NCBI GenBank assembly: GCA_024102815.1
Contig: JAGFJJ010000076.1
Location: 62,001 to 126,000, forward strand
Direction: 5' to 3'
DNA length: 64,000 bases
Source of the DNA: Phycisphaerae bacterium
Lineage (GTDB): Bacteria > Planctomycetota > Phycisphaerae > UBA1845
The notes under the pieces are model-generated. The model was not told where the DNA came from. It saw nothing but the letters and a program-made list of their open reading frames with translations, and searched no databases. Shown one piece after another: positions 25,250 to 35,186 of this stretch. Position 1 is the stretch's first letter. Each line of letters begins with the position of its first letter. Position numbers and translations under genes: made by a program.

Positions 25250-26674
25250 CTACGGCCCGAACACCTCCTGCAAATAGGCGAAATCCGCCAGATCGACTGT
25301 GTGCGAATCCTGCACGTCGTAGATGTCGCGGCAGAAGAAGTAGGGCGGCGTGTGCGCCGGACCGGAAAACCCGAGGCAGAACGTATACGCGGCGTAGTCC
25401 AGCAGATCGACGTCCGCGTCGTGGTCGAAGTCGCACGGCTGATCGCACGCATCGGGAAAACCGTCTCCGTCGGAGTCCGCTTCGCAATCGTCGGGCAGGC
25501 CGTTGGCGTTACAGTCGCCGCTGAAACCGTCGCTGATATCGCAAGCGTCCGGCACGAGGTTGCCGTTGCAGTCCTGCTCGATCCCATCGGAGAGGTCACA
25601 CAGGTCGGGCACCTGGTTGTCGTTGCAATCGAAGTCGATGCCGAAGGCGATGTCGAGGAAATCCGGGAATCCGTTTTCGTTGCAATCCGGCTGGCATTCG
25701 TCCGGCACGCCATTCCCGTCGAAATCGTAGCTGTCACCGTCGGCGATGTCGCACGCGTCGGGTCGATCATTCTGGTTGCAGTCGGGATCGCACTCGTCGG
25801 GGAGGCCGTTCGCGTCGCAGTCATTGCTCGCGAGGTCGCATGCGTCCGGCAGGCCGTTGCGGTTGCAGTCGGGATCGACGCCATGAACCGTGCGGATCGT
25901 GGCGCTGAAAAGGATCCCCGCCGGTCCGCCGAGATCCCGCCCGTAAAGATAGAGCGCATTGGGCCCGGGCAGGAGAAGGTTCGTAATGTCGATGTTCGTG
26001 ACCTTGGACGTAAACCGATGGCTTCCGCCGGAGAGTCCTCCGGGGATTGCCGCTTCGTTCAGGTAGGCGCCGGCATTGAGTTCATCCCCCAGCCGGTCAT
26101 CCACGGCCCATGATAGATTGAGGTACACAAGCTCGTCCGTCGGCGGATTCCAGTTGAAGTTTATGGCATAGAGGGCGCTGCCGGCCGCGTCATCCGCATT
26201 GGGCAGAGGCGACACCCATTGGGCGATGGGGTCCGATGGCACCGTGCGAATCCAGTTGTCAAGCGGAGCGACGACAAAGGGGAATGGTCCGCGTCGAGCG
26301 GCGAGGAAGGCGAGAGGGTTGAATATCCCCGCGAATCCGCTGTTGGGCGGACCCGCGAACATCGTGACTTTCGAATCGGATTCGCCCGGAATACCGTTGC
26401 CACTGCGGAGAATGATCACCGGGCCCACGTCGCATTCGTCGGGGATGCCGTTGCCGTCGCAGTCGCCGCTCGTCCCGGATTGCAGGTCGCACGCGTCGGC
26501 CAGCCCGTTGTTGTTGCAGTCTTCGAATTCGTCGGGAACGCCGTTGTTGTTGCAGTCGCCTTGGGCGAGCTGCGCCGATGTCGACCGGTCCGCTTGCGCC
26601 TGCGCGGCAATTGGCGCGGCCGCGGCAAGCCATGCTACGGTGGCGATAACGAATCCCTTCGAACGCGGCGACAC
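25250..26674 (-). CDS. Secreted protein with twelve calcium-type NGxPDxCD repeats and a dockerin-like end
   Basis: The 474-residue protein has a signal peptide (GFVIATVAWLAAAAPIAAQA), three DCNxNGxPDxCD-type units, a beta-rich domain of about 170 residues without recognised family, nine more units (for example CNRNGLPDACD, CDANGLPDECD, CNANGLPDDCE) and a dockerin-like C-terminus (DFDHDADVDLLDYAAYTFCL...VDLADFAYLQEVFG). The units resemble thrombospondin type-3 calcium loops and are common in planctomycete exoproteins. The start GTG 26674 has GGAGG about 8 bases upstream. It is probably a structural or adhesive exoprotein. Confidence 0.82.
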   Translation of the reverse strand: MSPRSKGFVIATVAWLAAAAPIAAQAQADRSTSAQLAQGDCNNNGVPDEFEDCNNNGLADACDLQSGTSGDCDGNGIPDECDVGPVIILRSGNGIPGESDSKVTMFAGPPNSGFAGIFNPLAFLAARRGPFPFVVAPLDNWIRTVPSDPIAQWVSPLPNADDAAGSALYAINFNWNPPTDELVYLNLSWAVDDRLGDELNAGAYLNEAAIPGGLSGGSHRFTSKVTNIDITNLLLPGPNALYLYGRDLGGPAGILFSATIRTVHGVDPDCNRNGLPDACDLASNDCDANGLPDECDPDCNQNDRPDACDIADGDSYDFDGNGVPDECQPDCNENGFPDFLDIAFGIDFDCNDNQVPDLCDLSDGIEQDCNGNLVPDACDISDGFSGDCNANGLPDDCEADSDGDGFPDACDQPCDFDHDADVDLLDYAAYTFCLGFSGPAHTPPYFFCRDIYDVQDSHTVDLADFAYLQEVFGP

Positions 26675-26995
26675 CCCCCAGCCTCCACGAACGCAATCTC
26701 ACCCCGGGTTGAAACGGAGGGTTACTCTATCAGGGCGGCCGCAGGGGCGAAAGAAGCGCGCACCGGCGCAAAGTCATGGTTCAAGCTCGCGCGCTCGCGG
26801 ATTGAAACGCGGCTTCTAACCGACGTGCGCGAGGACATTGCTCGATAGCGCCGACACACGAGCGCCAAGAATCGAAGGCACGCGAACCACCTGGACCATA
26901 ATGCTGGACTCCGGCGTCGGCCGAAATGACGATCACGGACCGCGCGCCCTGATTCTTCACTTCTGCAATCCGATTTCACCATTCTGCGTCCGGCG
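26675..26995. other. Intergenic region, nothing recognised
   Basis: This 321-base gap lies between the start of the calcium-repeat gene and the end of fumC. I see no gene, hairpin with T run or repeat family member in it. Confidence 0.4.
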
Positions 26996-28393
26996 CTACC
27001 CCGGCTTCGTCATCGACATCGGATCGAGCGTGTGATCGAGATCGGCGTCGGAGAGAACCTTCTTCTCCCGGGCGACTTGGCGGACGGTCTTGCCAGAGGC
27101 GTACGCTTCCTTGGCGATGGCCGCGGCCTGGTCGTAACCGATCTTGGGAGCCAGCGACGTGCACATGGCCAGCGAGCCCTCGATCAGCGCGGCGCAGCGC
27201 TCGGTGTCGGCCTCGATCCCCGCCACGCAGCGATCCGCAAACGTACGCACACCGTTGGTCAGCAGGCGGATGCCCTCGAGCAGGTTGTGGGCCATCAGGG
27301 GCATGCCCACGTTGAGCTCGAAAAAGCTCTCACGGCAAGCTAGCGTCGTCGCCACGTCCGCAGCGATGACCTGCCCGCAGACCTGCACGAGCATCTCGCT
27401 CATTACCGGGTTCACCTTGCCGGGCATGATGCTGCTTCCGGGCTGCGTCGCGGGCAGCTTGAGCTCCCCGATGCCGCAGCGCGGACCTGAGCCCAGCAGG
27501 CGGATGTCGTTGGCGACCTTGGCCATGCCGACGGCGGTCGCCTTCAGCAAACCGCTAGCCTCCGCCACGGCGTCCTTGGCGGCTTGGGCTTCGAAGTGGT
27601 CCTCGGCCTCGGTAAACGGAATGTTCGTCGCCTTGGTCAGTTCCGCGGCGATGCGCCGCCCGAATTCCGGATGCGTGTTGATGCCCGTGCCGACGGCTGT
27701 GCCGCCGATGGGCAGTTCGCGCAGGGCTTCCACGGCGCGGGTGGCGCGCTGCGCGGCGAGCTGCGCCTGCCGGGCATACCCCGCGAATTCCTGTCCGAGC
27801 CGAACCGGCGTGGCGTCCTGAAGGTGCGTGCGCCCGATCTTGACGATGGCGTCGAATGCCGTCGCCTTCTTGTGAAGCTGCTGGTGAAGATGCTCCAGCG
27901 CGGGGATGAGGTCGTACTTCAGCGCCTCGGCCAGGGCGACGTGAATCGCGCCGGGAATCACGTCGTTGGACGACTGCCCCATGTTGACGTGGTCGTTGGG
28001 ATGCACCGGCTCGCGCGAGCCGACCTTGCCGCCGGCGAGTTGGATCGCCCGGTTGGAGATCACCTCGTTGGCGTTCATGTTGGTGGAGGTGCCCGAGCCG
28101 GTCTGGTAGATGTCCAGGACGAAGTGCTTGTCGAGCTTGCCGTCGATGACATCCTGCGCGGCCGTGGCGATGAAATGCGTCCGCTCCGGATCGAGCTTGC
28201 CCAGTTCGAGGTTGACCTTGGCCGCCGCCTGCTTGATCAGCCCCATGGCCCGGATGAACCGCCGCCCGAAGCGGTACCCGCTGATGGGGAAGTTCTCCAC
28301 CGCCCGCTGCGTCTGTGCGCCCCACAGGGCCCAGTCGGGAACGGTCATCTCGCCCATGCTGTCCTTCTCGATGCGTGCCTGGTCGGTGGTCAT
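26996..28393 (-). CDS. fumC: Fumarate hydratase class II
   Basis: The 465-residue protein converts fumarate to malate in the citric acid cycle, normally as a homotetramer. It shows the superfamily signature GSSIMPGKVNPVMSE, the segment TGSGTSTNMNANEV, the HPNDHVNMGQSSND active-site region and GRTHLQDATPV, all in class II spacing. Length is normal for FumC. ATG 28393 has AGGAG 7 bases upstream. It is transcribed away from the tandem pair at 28744. Confidence 0.97.
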   Translation of the reverse strand: MTTDQARIEKDSMGEMTVPDWALWGAQTQRAVENFPISGYRFGRRFIRAMGLIKQAAAKVNLELGKLDPERTHFIATAAQDVIDGKLDKHFVLDIYQTGSGTSTNMNANEVISNRAIQLAGGKVGSREPVHPNDHVNMGQSSNDVIPGAIHVALAEALKYDLIPALEHLHQQLHKKATAFDAIVKIGRTHLQDATPVRLGQEFAGYARQAQLAAQRATRAVEALRELPIGGTAVGTGINTHPEFGRRIAAELTKATNIPFTEAEDHFEAQAAKDAVAEASGLLKATAVGMAKVANDIRLLGSGPRCGIGELKLPATQPGSSIMPGKVNPVMSEMLVQVCGQVIAADVATTLACRESFFELNVGMPLMAHNLLEGIRLLTNGVRTFADRCVAGIEADTERCAALIEGSLAMCTSLAPKIGYDQAAAIAKEAYASGKTVRQVAREKKVLSDADLDHTLDPMSMTKPG

Positions 28394-28743
28394 GCGGAAG
28401 CTCCTGTTCTGCGGCGGTACCTCGGCCGGTGCTTGTTCGACTGAATGATCCGTAAGGCGGGGTGTCGAATCGGCACGGGCGGCGCCCTGCGGATCGATCT
28501 ACCCTGCATCGTATCGCGCCGATCGAGAAGGGGGTAGCACGCCGCGTGCCGGGAGAAAAATGCGGGATGGTGAATTCGGAATGCGGAAAGCTGGGCGGCG
28601 AGTGGGGAGCGACCTCCGTATTTTCCCTTCCCCGGTGCCGGTGATTCCGAAGAACCCCTCGATTTGTAACCCAGGCGGGCGTGGGAGCCGGTAGACTGAA
28701 GAATGTGAAATGCCCCGACATCTGATGCGCTGGAGCACCCGCC
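28394..28743. other. Divergent intergenic region
   Basis: The 350 bases between fumC and the 28744 gene should contain both promoters. I cannot place -35/-10 boxes with confidence, and no repeat family member is present. Confidence 0.35.
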
Positions 28744-30144
28744 ATGGCCGATCAACCCAGCTCCCGTCCCAAACGCCCTTTCCGCTGGCTCCTCCGGGGA
28801 TTTCTCGCCCTCGTCGTGCTCGCCCTGCTGGCCGTCTGCGTGCTGGCCGTGATGGGCAAAGTCGCCGAGTCCCGCTGGGAGAAGCTGGCGGCCGAGATCC
28901 GCGCCTCGGGCCAGCCGCTGACGCTGGAGGAAGTCCTGGCCAGTCGCCCGTCGATTGCGCCGGAGGAAGACGGTGGCCCCATCATCCATGCGGCGCTGGA
29001 GAAGATCCAGGAACTTGAAGTCTCGCAAAAAGACGTGTTCATCCTGGGAGTCGAAGTCGAGTGCAGGTTCGAGTTTCCCGAGCGACTTAACGCAAGATGC
29101 CTGAAGTCCACGCGGGAGTATCTTGGCGCTAACGCCCCCGTGTTTTCTTTGCTGGATCAGTTGCTTGAGAAACCCCTCGCGTATCTTCACATTCCATACA
29201 AGGATCCGATGGACATATCGGGACCTGTTCTGCCCTTGATCAGCCGGTTGCGATTTCTGTCGAAGGCCGTCTACCTGGATGGGGCGCTGGCCGGAATGGA
29301 TGGAGATGATCAGCACATGGTTCGCGACGTGCGGGTCATGCTTCGCTTGAGTCAATCGCTGTACGACGAGCCCGTACTGCTGACGCACCTTGTAGGCACC
29401 GCCATTGACGCCATGGCGGTTCGGCTCGTTCCGGACCTTCTGCAAATAAGAGTGTTCCCGGACAGCGCGCTGGCTGAATTGCAGGACGTAATTGACAGGC
29501 AGATTGCCAGCCGTTCGATGCGCATGGCTCTACTTGGCGAGCGTGCGCACGCCTTGAACTTTCTGAGCGCTATCAGAAGCATGTCCGGCAAGGCGCCACT
29601 GTTGTCATGGGATACGCTCGTCCCGTGGTACAGTGCGTGGTACTTGAGCCAGAGTCGCGTTGATATCATGCTCTATTATTCGCGCCTGATCGCGGCGGCG
29701 GAGACGTCACCCCATGCGTTGCTGGCAAAAGCGAGAGCGGAAGAAAAGAGGTCAAAGAAGTGGAGATTCCTTTCCACTTTTGTCAGTATCACCGCCCCAA
29801 GCATTTCCAACGCCGTTCGGCTTCATCTCCGCAGCCTTGCCGAATCCCGCTGCGTGATCGCCATTCTCGCTTCGGAGCGCTACCGCCTCGCCAACGGCGC
29901 CTTCCCGCAGGATTTGAGCGACTTGGTGCCGGCGTTTCTGGACGCCCTCCCGGCCGATCCGTTCGACGGCAAGCCGCTGCGCCTTAAGCACGAAGACGAC
30001 GGCGCGCTGGTGATCTATTCGATTGGTGAGAACGAGACGGACGACGGCGGGTCGATCAATCCGCCTCAAGGCCGCGGTCGCGCTCCGGACGTCGGCTTCC
30101 GCCTCCTGCCACCGGAGCGGCGATCCGCGGTCTTGGTGGAGTAG
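28744..30144 (+). CDS. Tandem paralogous membrane-anchored protein 1
   Basis: The 466-residue protein is of unknown function. A single N-terminal anchor (WLLRGFLALVVLALLAVCVLAVMG) precedes a large domain. The last 110 residues (RCVIAILASERYRLANGAFPQDLSDLVPAFLDALPADPFDGKPL and on to LVIYSIGENETDD) resemble the C-terminal sheet of type II secretion pseudopilins. ATG 28744 has GGAG 8 bases upstream. The next gene (30235) is a paralog with almost identical ends and a different middle; the two are probably co-transcribed. Confidence 0.8.
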   Translation: MADQPSSRPKRPFRWLLRGFLALVVLALLAVCVLAVMGKVAESRWEKLAAEIRASGQPLTLEEVLASRPSIAPEEDGGPIIHAALEKIQELEVSQKDVFILGVEVECRFEFPERLNARCLKSTREYLGANAPVFSLLDQLLEKPLAYLHIPYKDPMDISGPVLPLISRLRFLSKAVYLDGALAGMDGDDQHMVRDVRVMLRLSQSLYDEPVLLTHLVGTAIDAMAVRLVPDLLQIRVFPDSALAELQDVIDRQIASRSMRMALLGERAHALNFLSAIRSMSGKAPLLSWDTLVPWYSAWYLSQSRVDIMLYYSRLIAAAETSPHALLAKARAEEKRSKKWRFLSTFVSITAPSISNAVRLHLRSLAESRCVIAILASERYRLANGAFPQDLSDLVPAFLDALPADPFDGKPLRLKHEDDGALVIYSIGENETDDGGSINPPQGRGRAPDVGFRLLPPERRSAVLVE

Positions 30145-30234
30145 TCAGGCGGGTCGCAGGCGAGTGCGGATTTCAGGAGCAGCATCATAGACGGGGCCGT
30201 AAAGCGGAATGACACTGCTGCAGGAGCGATACTG

Positions 30235-31644
30235 ATGTCGGGCCGGAAACCGGCGAGAAAACGAGGCTGGGGACGCTGGCTCCTCCGGGGGTTTCTCGCC
30301 CTCGTCGTGCTCGCCCTGCTGGCTGTCTGCGTGCTGGCCGTGATGGGCAAGGTCGCCGAGTCCCGCTGGGAGAAGCTGGCGGCCGAGATCCGCGCCTCGG
30401 GCCAGCCGCTGACGCTGGACGAGGTCCTGGCCAGTCGCCCAGCGATCCCGCCGGAGGAGGACGGCGGGCCGATCATCTACGCAGCGCTAAGCGAACTGAA
30501 GAAAGTGGACGTCCCTTATGAGGGCGTCCTCATGCTGGACGACAAATGCGAGTTTGAGTTTCCGGAACGACTCGACGCGAAATGCCTGGAACACACGCGG
30601 GAGTATTTGAAATCGCATGCGGGAGTGCTCGACCAGCTTACAGAGCTGCTGGAGTATCCCGACGCGCGACTGCGCATTGAATACGCCAGCGATGTGATCG
30701 GGGCAATGTCGAGTTCATCGCATGTATTCTCGAAATTGCGCGACTTGTGCAAGATTCTGTATATCGATGCCGCCGTCGCGAGCGCCGATGGTGACCATGA
30801 TCGCGCTGCTCGGGACACGACACTGCTGTTGCGGCTGGCGGGGGCAATACACGAAGAGCCGACGCTCATTGCGAACCTCATTGCCATGGCCGTCGAGTCC
30901 ATGGCGGCTCGGCTCACAACCGAATCACTTCAGCTTCCGGAAACGGACGCCCCAATTCTGAAACGGCTACAGGTCGCGTGGGAACGGAGCGAGAAGATGC
31001 ATGGGTTCCGAATGGTCTTGCTTGGCGAGAGGGCAGGCGACCTGAACATGATGACACCGACTTACGGATTCGCGCCTTCGCAACCAGGCGTCCTGACATC
31101 GCCGCCATGGTGGACTTCCGTCGTCGGCCTCCGCGCTTACTTCTTGAATTGCAATCGGATGAATCTCGCCGAATATTATTCTATTCTCATCGAGGCAACT
31201 GACCGTCTGCCGAAAGACCTTTGGTCGACTGCCCAGAGTGAAGAGAAAAGGCTTCAGAGCCGGAATCCGCTCAACATGTCTGCGGGCTTCGCAGCGCCAG
31301 TGGTCACCCGCGCTATTGAACTTCATCTTCGCAGCCTTGCCGAATCCCGCTGCGTGATCGCCATTCTCGCTTCGGAGCGATACCGACTCGCCAACGGCGC
31401 CTTCCCCGCAGAATTGAGCGACCTCGTGCCGGCTTTTCTGGACGGCGTCCCGGCCGATCCGTTCGACGACAAGCCGCTGCGCCTTAAGCACGAAGACGAC
31501 GGCGCGCTGGTGATCTATTCGATTGGAGCGAACGAGACGGACGACGACGGGTCGATCGATCCGCCACAAGGCCGTGGTCGCGCTCCGGACGTCGGCTTCC
31601 GCCTCCTGCCGCCGGAGAAGCGGGCATTGCCGACGATCGAATGA
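30235..31644 (+). CDS. Tandem paralogous membrane-anchored protein 2
   Basis: The 469-residue paralog of the upstream gene starts at ATG 30235 with AGGAG 8 bases upstream. The same membrane anchor and the following 50 residues (ESRWEKLAAEIRASGQPLTL, VLASRPAIPPEEDGGPI) are nearly unchanged, as is the C-terminal 110-residue pseudopilin-like part. Residues 85-340 are strongly diverged although colinear. Function is unknown. It converges on the DUF2442 gene with only 3 bases between the stops. Confidence 0.8.
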   Translation: MSGRKPARKRGWGRWLLRGFLALVVLALLAVCVLAVMGKVAESRWEKLAAEIRASGQPLTLDEVLASRPAIPPEEDGGPIIYAALSELKKVDVPYEGVLMLDDKCEFEFPERLDAKCLEHTREYLKSHAGVLDQLTELLEYPDARLRIEYASDVIGAMSSSSHVFSKLRDLCKILYIDAAVASADGDHDRAARDTTLLLRLAGAIHEEPTLIANLIAMAVESMAARLTTESLQLPETDAPILKRLQVAWERSEKMHGFRMVLLGERAGDLNMMTPTYGFAPSQPGVLTSPPWWTSVVGLRAYFLNCNRMNLAEYYSILIEATDRLPKDLWSTAQSEEKRLQSRNPLNMSAGFAAPVVTRAIELHLRSLAESRCVIAILASERYRLANGAFPAELSDLVPAFLDGVPADPFDDKPLRLKHEDDGALVIYSIGANETDDDGSIDPPQGRGRAPDVGFRLLPPEKRALPTIE

Positions 31645-31647
31645 TCT

Positions 31648-31917
31648 TTACGACCCGGAACGGCTGCCGTTTCCCTTGACCGGGGTAGATTTCGCGTAGA
31701 GCACGTCCGGGCAGAGGTCGGCGCCGTTGGGCCAGACGATCGTTCCGAGGTCGGCGTTCACGGCCACGCGACGGAAATAAGTGGGATCGCGGAGCAATTC
31801 AAACACGCCGTCGAAGGACACAAATTCGCCGATGTCGATTTCACGTCGCTCGTCGTTGTCGAAGCGGAGCTCGAGGCGATGACCGCCGAGGCATTTGACC
31901 TCCGTTACGTCGCGCAT
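31648..31917 (-). CDS. DUF2442 domain protein
   Basis: This 89-residue protein fits DUF2442: it opens MRDVTEVKCLGGHRLELRFDN, with the central FVSFDGVFELLRDPTYF and the typical VNADLGTIVWPNGADLCPDVLY. It starts 6 bases after the stop of the DUF4160 gene, so the two form a two-gene operon. Such pairs are common in bacteria and have been proposed as toxin-antitoxin-like or regulatory pairs. Their biochemical role is not established. Confidence 0.88.
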   Translation of the reverse strand: MRDVTEVKCLGGHRLELRFDNDERREIDIGEFVSFDGVFELLRDPTYFRRVAVNADLGTIVWPNGADLCPDVLYAKSTPVKGNGSRSGS

Positions 31918-31923
31918 GTTGGC

Positions 31924-32184
31924 TTACTCCAGCGGAGGAATTGCAGCGAGCGGTTTATGTTCACGTGATAGTTCCCATGCTTCCGCTAACTCCTCTTTGT
32001 GCAGGCGACCCCATTCAACCACCAAGCCGTGCGCACGCGGCCCGATATCCCCGTCCAGCAGTCTCAGATCGTCAATCGCAAACGTTGCCTTTCGCGATCC
32101 ATATCGTGCGTGGAAGTGCGGTGGGTCATGATCATTGTAGTACATTGCAATGACTATCCCGAAGAAACGGCTGAGTTCCGGCAT
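31924..32184 (-). CDS. DUF4160 domain protein
   Basis: This 86-residue protein has the DUF4160 pattern: MPELSRFFGIVIAMYYNDHDPPHFHARYG at the start, then LLDGDIGPRAHGLVVEWGRLHKEEL. The histidine-rich DHDPPHFHARYG segment is the family hallmark. It is first in the pair with DUF2442. Function is unknown. Confidence 0.88.
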   Translation of the reverse strand: MPELSRFFGIVIAMYYNDHDPPHFHARYGSRKATFAIDDLRLLDGDIGPRAHGLVVEWGRLHKEELAEAWELSREHKPLAAIPPLE

Positions 32185-32270
32185 TTCTTGGCCATCCCAT
32201 AGAGACCAGAATCAAGTCAGGTACAGCCATAACTCCTCGTAGCACAGCGGGCCGAGGCAGTCCTCGGGGC

Positions 32271-33947
32271 TTACTTTGGCACCTTCACCCCTCGCTCCTT
32301 CGCGATCTGCGCCGCCTTCTCATACCCCGCGTCTACGTGGCGGAAGACGCCCGTCGCAGGGTCGGCCGTGAGCACGCGTTCGAGTCGAGCGGCCGCTTCC
32401 TTGGTGCCGTCGGCCACGATCACCTGCCCGGCGTGCAAGGCGTAGCCGATGCCCACGCCGCCGCCGTGATGCACGCTGACCCAGCTCGCTCCGCAGGCGG
32501 TGTTGAGCAGGGCATTGAGCACCGGCCAGTCGGCGATCGCGTCCGACCCGTCCTTCATGCCCTCGGTCTCGCGGTTCGGCGAGGCGACGCTGCCGCAGTC
32601 GAGGTGGTCCCGCCCGATGACGATGGGCGCGGAAACCTCACCCTTGCGAACAAGCTCGTTGAACACCAGCCCCATCTTCGCCCGCTCGCCATAGCCCAGC
32701 CAGCAGATTCGCGCGGGCAAACCCTGGAACGCCACGCGCTCGCCGGCCAGTCGAATCCAGCGACAGAGGTGCTCATTCTCGGGGAACGTCTCGAGCACGG
32801 CGCGATCGGTTCGGGCGAGGTCCTTGGGATCGCCGGAGAGCGCCGCCCAGCGGAACGGCCCTTGTCCCTCGCAAAACAGCGGGCGGATGAACAGCGGCAC
32901 GAAACCCTGGATGTCGAAGGCGTTCTCCACGCCGACGAGCTTGGCCTGCCCGCGGATGTTGTTGCCGTAATCGAAGGTGAGCGCTCCGCGCTTCTGCAAC
33001 TCGATCATCGCCTGGACGTGAACGCCCATCGCCTTCATGGACTCGCCGATGTAGCGCTCCGGGTCGCGTTCGCGAAGTGCGGTCGCATCAGCGTAGCGCA
33101 TGCCGTTGGGCACGTAACCGTTAAGTGCGTCGTGGGCCGAGGTCTGGTCGGTGAGCAGGTCGGGCGTGACGCCGCGGTGGATCAACTCCGGCAGCACATC
33201 GGCGCAGTTGCCCAGCAGGCCGACGGAATGTGCCTCGCCTTTATTCTTCGCGTCATTGCACCAATTCAGCGCCTCATCGAGGTCGGCCGTCCAGCGGTCG
33301 AGGTAACGGGTGCGAATGCGCCGCTCGATACGCGCCTGATCCACTTCGACGCACAGGCAGACGCCGCCGTTCATCGTCGCGGCGAGCGGCTGGGCCCCGC
33401 CCATGCCCCCGAGCCCTCCGGTGACGACCAGTCGTCCCTTGAGTGAGCCGCCGAAGTGCTCCTTCGCCGCGGCGCCGAAGGTCTCGTAGGTTCCCTGGAG
33501 GATGCCCTGCGTGCCGATGTAGATCCAGCTTCCCGCGGTCATCTGGCCGTACATGGTCAAGCCCTTCGCCTCCAGGCGGCGGAACTCATCCCATGTCGCC
33601 CACGCCGGTACCAGCAGCGAGTTGGCGATCAGCACGCGCGGGGCATCGGGGTGTGTGCGGGCGATGCCCACGGCCCGACCCGATTGCACCAGCAGCGTCT
33701 CGTCGTTTTCGAGTTCGCGCAGCGCCGCGACGATGCGTTCGAAGTCCTTCCAGGAGCGCGCCGCCTTGCCGCTGCCGCCGTAAACGATGAGCTGCTCGGG
33801 AAGCTCGGCCACTTCGGGGTCGAGATTGTTCATGAGCATGCGCATGGCGGCTTCCTGGAGCCAACCCTTGCAAGTGATCGTCGTGCCGCGGGGGGCACGG
33901 ACGACGCGCTGGGACTTCGGCGCTGCGGCGGTAGAAGATGGGGTCAT
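32271..33947 (-). CDS. hutU: Urocanate hydratase
   Basis: The 558-residue NAD-dependent enzyme converts urocanate to imidazolone propionate, the second step of histidine degradation. Visible are [18 protein letters not shown], the NAD-binding [27 protein letters not shown] and the conserved Cys region [17 protein letters not shown] 33947 has AGGAG 8 bases upstream, and the resulting length is normal for HutU. No hutH, hutI or hutG is in the window, so the pathway is scattered or incomplete here. Confidence 0.97.
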   Translation of the reverse strand: MTPSSTAAAPKSQRVVRAPRGTTITCKGWLQEAAMRMLMNNLDPEVAELPEQLIVYGGSGKAARSWKDFERIVAALRELENDETLLVQSGRAVGIARTHPDAPRVLIANSLLVPAWATWDEFRRLEAKGLTMYGQMTAGSWIYIGTQGILQGTYETFGAAAKEHFGGSLKGRLVVTGGLGGMGGAQPLAATMNGGVCLCVEVDQARIERRIRTRYLDRWTADLDEALNWCNDAKNKGEAHSVGLLGNCADVLPELIHRGVTPDLLTDQTSAHDALNGYVPNGMRYADATALRERDPERYIGESMKAMGVHVQAMIELQKRGALTFDYGNNIRGQAKLVGVENAFDIQGFVPLFIRPLFCEGQGPFRWAALSGDPKDLARTDRAVLETFPENEHLCRWIRLAGERVAFQGLPARICWLGYGERAKMGLVFNELVRKGEVSAPIVIGRDHLDCGSVASPNRETEGMKDGSDAIADWPVLNALLNTACGASWVSVHHGGGVGIGYALHAGQVIVADGTKEAAARLERVLTADPATGVFRHVDAGYEKAAQIAKERGVKVPK

Positions 33948-34154
33948 GGGGATTGCTCCTGCTCGGCGAACGTATTTCTGTCGTGGGAAGCGGTCCGTCG
34001 CAGCGAGTCGTAGGACTTCAGCCAGACGAGCAGAAACGACCTCGCCCGCGCTGCCGCGATTCGCCGCCAATCAGGCCGCGGAAAACCCACTCCTGCAAGC
34101 CGCCATTATAAGAAATCGTGGTCGATCGGGATATGACGCCGGCGGGATCGGGCG

Positions 34155-35006
34155 CTATGAGCCGTTCATCGTACCGTCGCCGTTATGACGGTCCTTCCAG
34201 GTCTCCGCCCGCTCGATGTCGGCCAGATCCACTTCATCGGCCCGTGGCGTCGCCGGGATGCGTGCCGGCGGCGCGTCGGGCTTGCCCGACGCCGCCAAGG
34301 AAACGCTCGACACGATCAGCCGCACGCGGAACTGCGCCTCGCCCACGGCAATGATGTCCCCATCGCTGAGCAGGTGGAATCCGACCTCCTGCCCGTTGAC
34401 GCGCGTGCCGTTGTGGCTGAGCACGTCGAAGACCGCCGGGTGGCCGAAGTAACGCAGCAGCAGGGCGTGAACCCGCGAAACGCGGAAGTCCTCGATCACG
34501 ATGTCGCAACCGGAGCGCCGCCCCAGCGTGCACACGTCGCGCCGCGGATGGAGGATGCGCCCGGTGGGAATATGCTCGAGAGCGACGACCCGCGGCGTGG
34601 GATCAAGGCTTACGCCGAAAAGGTCTCTGGGCGCACCCGCCTCGGAGCCCGCGGCTTCCTTCTGAACATCGATTCGAAACATCCAGGGCCCAATGCTCAG
34701 GAGATCGCCGTCCTGGGCCCGCTCGCTTTCCAGCTTCAGGCTGTTGAGTAGCGTGCCCTGATCGCTGTTGAGGTCCAGCACGTGGATGTTGGCCCCGTCG
34801 TTGACGATCGCGGCGTGCAGTGCACTTACGCTGCGGTGCTTGAGATGGATCTTGCAGCCCGGGCGTGAACCGATCAGCGTGACAACGCGACGGCACTCAA
34901 TGGCTTGATCCTCATCCTTGCCGGCGTCGGGGACGAGTCGTACGCGCGGTGCCGAAGCTGCCACCAACGGAGCCGATTCACCGGTCGAAGACATCGTCAT
35001 GGACAC
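34155..35006 (-). CDS. Protein with two FHA domains
   Basis: The 283-residue cytoplasmic protein carries two forkhead-associated phosphothreonine-binding domains. The first covers about residues 20-112 (TLIGSRPGCKIHLKHRSVSALHAAI, DLNSDQGTLLNS). The second covers about 140-235 (CTLGRRSGCDIVIEDFRVSRVHALL, DVLSHNGTRVNGQ). The Arg, Ser, His and Asn residues expected to contact phosphopeptide are present in both. The C-terminal 45 residues are Ala/Pro/Asp rich. No kinase lies next to it; planctomycetes have many Ser/Thr kinases that could supply its ligand. Confidence 0.88.
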   Translation of the reverse strand: MSMTMSSTGESAPLVAASAPRVRLVPDAGKDEDQAIECRRVVTLIGSRPGCKIHLKHRSVSALHAAIVNDGANIHVLDLNSDQGTLLNSLKLESERAQDGDLLSIGPWMFRIDVQKEAAGSEAGAPRDLFGVSLDPTPRVVALEHIPTGRILHPRRDVCTLGRRSGCDIVIEDFRVSRVHALLLRYFGHPAVFDVLSHNGTRVNGQEVGFHLLSDGDIIAVGEAQFRVRLIVSSVSLAASGKPDAPPARIPATPRADEVDLADIERAETWKDRHNGDGTMNGS

Positions 35007-35186
35007 GCAACTCCGCAGACATCAATCGGCATGCCGCCCGCACATGGAGCCGATGACCTGATTCCGCAGGTTCATCCATCGGCTACATTACCAAAGTATA
35101 GCTTTCTCGACGGGGCGATTCCATCGAATCTGACGCATGCAGCGCCGAAGTGACAGGAGGCGTGCCATCGGGGGATGACAGGCGGA

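Noticed and set aside
31648-32184. Established toxin-antitoxin pair
   Set aside because: The DUF2442/DUF4160 pair has operon structure, but neither protein has a proven toxin or antitoxin motif, so I annotate only the domains.
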